From an uncultured Rubrivivax sp. (GTDB lineage Bacteria > Pseudomonadota > Gammaproteobacteria > Burkholderiales > Burkholderiaceae_C): DNA of 7,215 nt. The notes beneath the pieces are model-generated. The model searched no databases and was not told the origin of the DNA. It saw only the letters and a list, made by a program, of their open reading frames with translations. Below are positions 6,863 to 7,215 of this stretch, piece after piece (positions within the stretch are counted from its first letter, which is position 1; every line of letters starts with the position of its first letter). The DNA lies in assembly GCA_937967345.1 (NCBI GenBank), contig CALBTN010000108.1, forward strand, positions 1 through 7,215, written 5' to 3'. The translations under genes and the position numbers were made by a program.

Positions 6863-7215
6863 TCACTTCGGCGCCATGCGGATCGCGCCGTCGAGCCGGA
6901 TCACCTCGCCGTTGAGCATGTCGTTGGTGATGATCTGGTGCACCAGCTTGGCGTAGTCCTCGGGGCGGCCCAGGCGGCTGGGGAAGGGCACGCTGGCGGC
7001 CAGCGCGTCCTGCACCTCCTGCGGCATCTGGAAGAGCATGGGCGTGCCGAAGATGCCCGGGGCGATGGTCATGTTGCGGATGCCGTTGCGCGCCAGGTCG
7101 CGCGCGATCGGCAGCGTCATGCCCACCACGCCGCCCTTGCTGGCGGCATAGGCGGCCTGGCCGATCTGGCCGTCGTAGGCGGCCACGCTGGCGGTGCTGA
7201 TCATCACGCCGCGCT
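6863..7215 (-). CDS. SDR-family dehydrogenase, type II 3-hydroxyacyl-CoA dehydrogenase (HSD10)-like, 5'-truncated
   Basis: The last 117 codons or so of a short-chain dehydrogenase; the frame is open to the window edge, so the N-terminal half with the NAD-binding Rossmann glycines is missing. The catalytic Ser lies in [11 protein letters not shown], and the YxxxK motif (YAASK) follows with the usual 13-residue Ser-to-Tyr spacing. [55 protein letters not shown] are hallmarks of the HSD17B10/3-hydroxy-2-methylbutyryl-CoA dehydrogenase group, which oxidises 3-hydroxyacyl-CoA with NAD in fatty-acid or isoleucine breakdown in the cytoplasm. The apparent GTG start at 7207 is internal. It lies just upstream of the hydroxylase on the same strand and probably shares its transcript. 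Substrate is inferred from family resemblance only. Confidence 0.92.
   Translation of the reverse strand, partial: RGVMISTASVAAYDGQIGQAAYAASKGGVVGMTLPIARDLARNGIRNMTIAPGIFGTPMLFQMPQEVQDALAASVPFPSRLGRPEDYAKLVHQIITNDMLNGEVIRLDGAIRMAPK

Noticed and set aside
5509..6915. 468-codon open frame on the plus strand opposite the hydroxylase
   Set aside because: It is a GC-rich shadow frame: low-complexity Arg/Val/Gln/Gly-rich translation with no motif, while the opposite strand encodes a clear TPR-AspH protein.

Overview
The window is GC-rich DNA (mostly G or C at third codon positions) from what looks like a Gram-negative betaproteobacterium, probably a Burkholderiales member of the Rubrivivax/Ideonella/Roseateles kind. 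That placement is inferred from composition and protein style (tandem large TonB-dependent receptors, an HSD10-type dehydrogenase). No marker gene in the window confirms it.

Left half, plus strand: two outer-membrane TonB-dependent receptors in tandem. The first (1-2190) is cut by the window edge; its TonB box and plug lie upstream and only the barrel is seen. It ends at a strong intrinsic terminator (2241-2266). A 353-base gap follows, holding a plausible sigma70 promoter, a small repeat/inverted-repeat cluster and a structured leader. Then comes a complete second receptor of 935 residues (2620-5427) with signal peptide, TonB box, plug and barrel. The two are clear but divergent paralogues and look separately transcribed.

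Middle: a 102-base convergent intergenic region with two long GC-rich hairpins. The second (5477-5510) can act as a terminator for both strands.

Right half, minus strand: the C-terminal part of an SDR dehydrogenase of the type II 3-hydroxyacyl-CoA dehydrogenase (HSD10) kind (6863-7215, 5' end outside the window). Nineteen bases downstream lies a 437-residue protein joining N-terminal TPR-like helices to an aspartyl/asparaginyl beta-hydroxylase domain (5530-6843), the same architecture as animal AspH. These two are probably co-transcribed.

How the halves work together is not shown by the sequence. The receptors import an unknown ligand across the outer membrane using TonB energy. The hydroxylase is a predicted 2-oxoglutarate/Fe(II) oxygenase of unknown substrate, with no signal peptide. 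The most interesting point is this TPR-AspH enzyme beside two receptors whose predicted loops carry paired cysteines. No CRISPR, tRNA, rRNA, insertion sequence or phage feature was seen.
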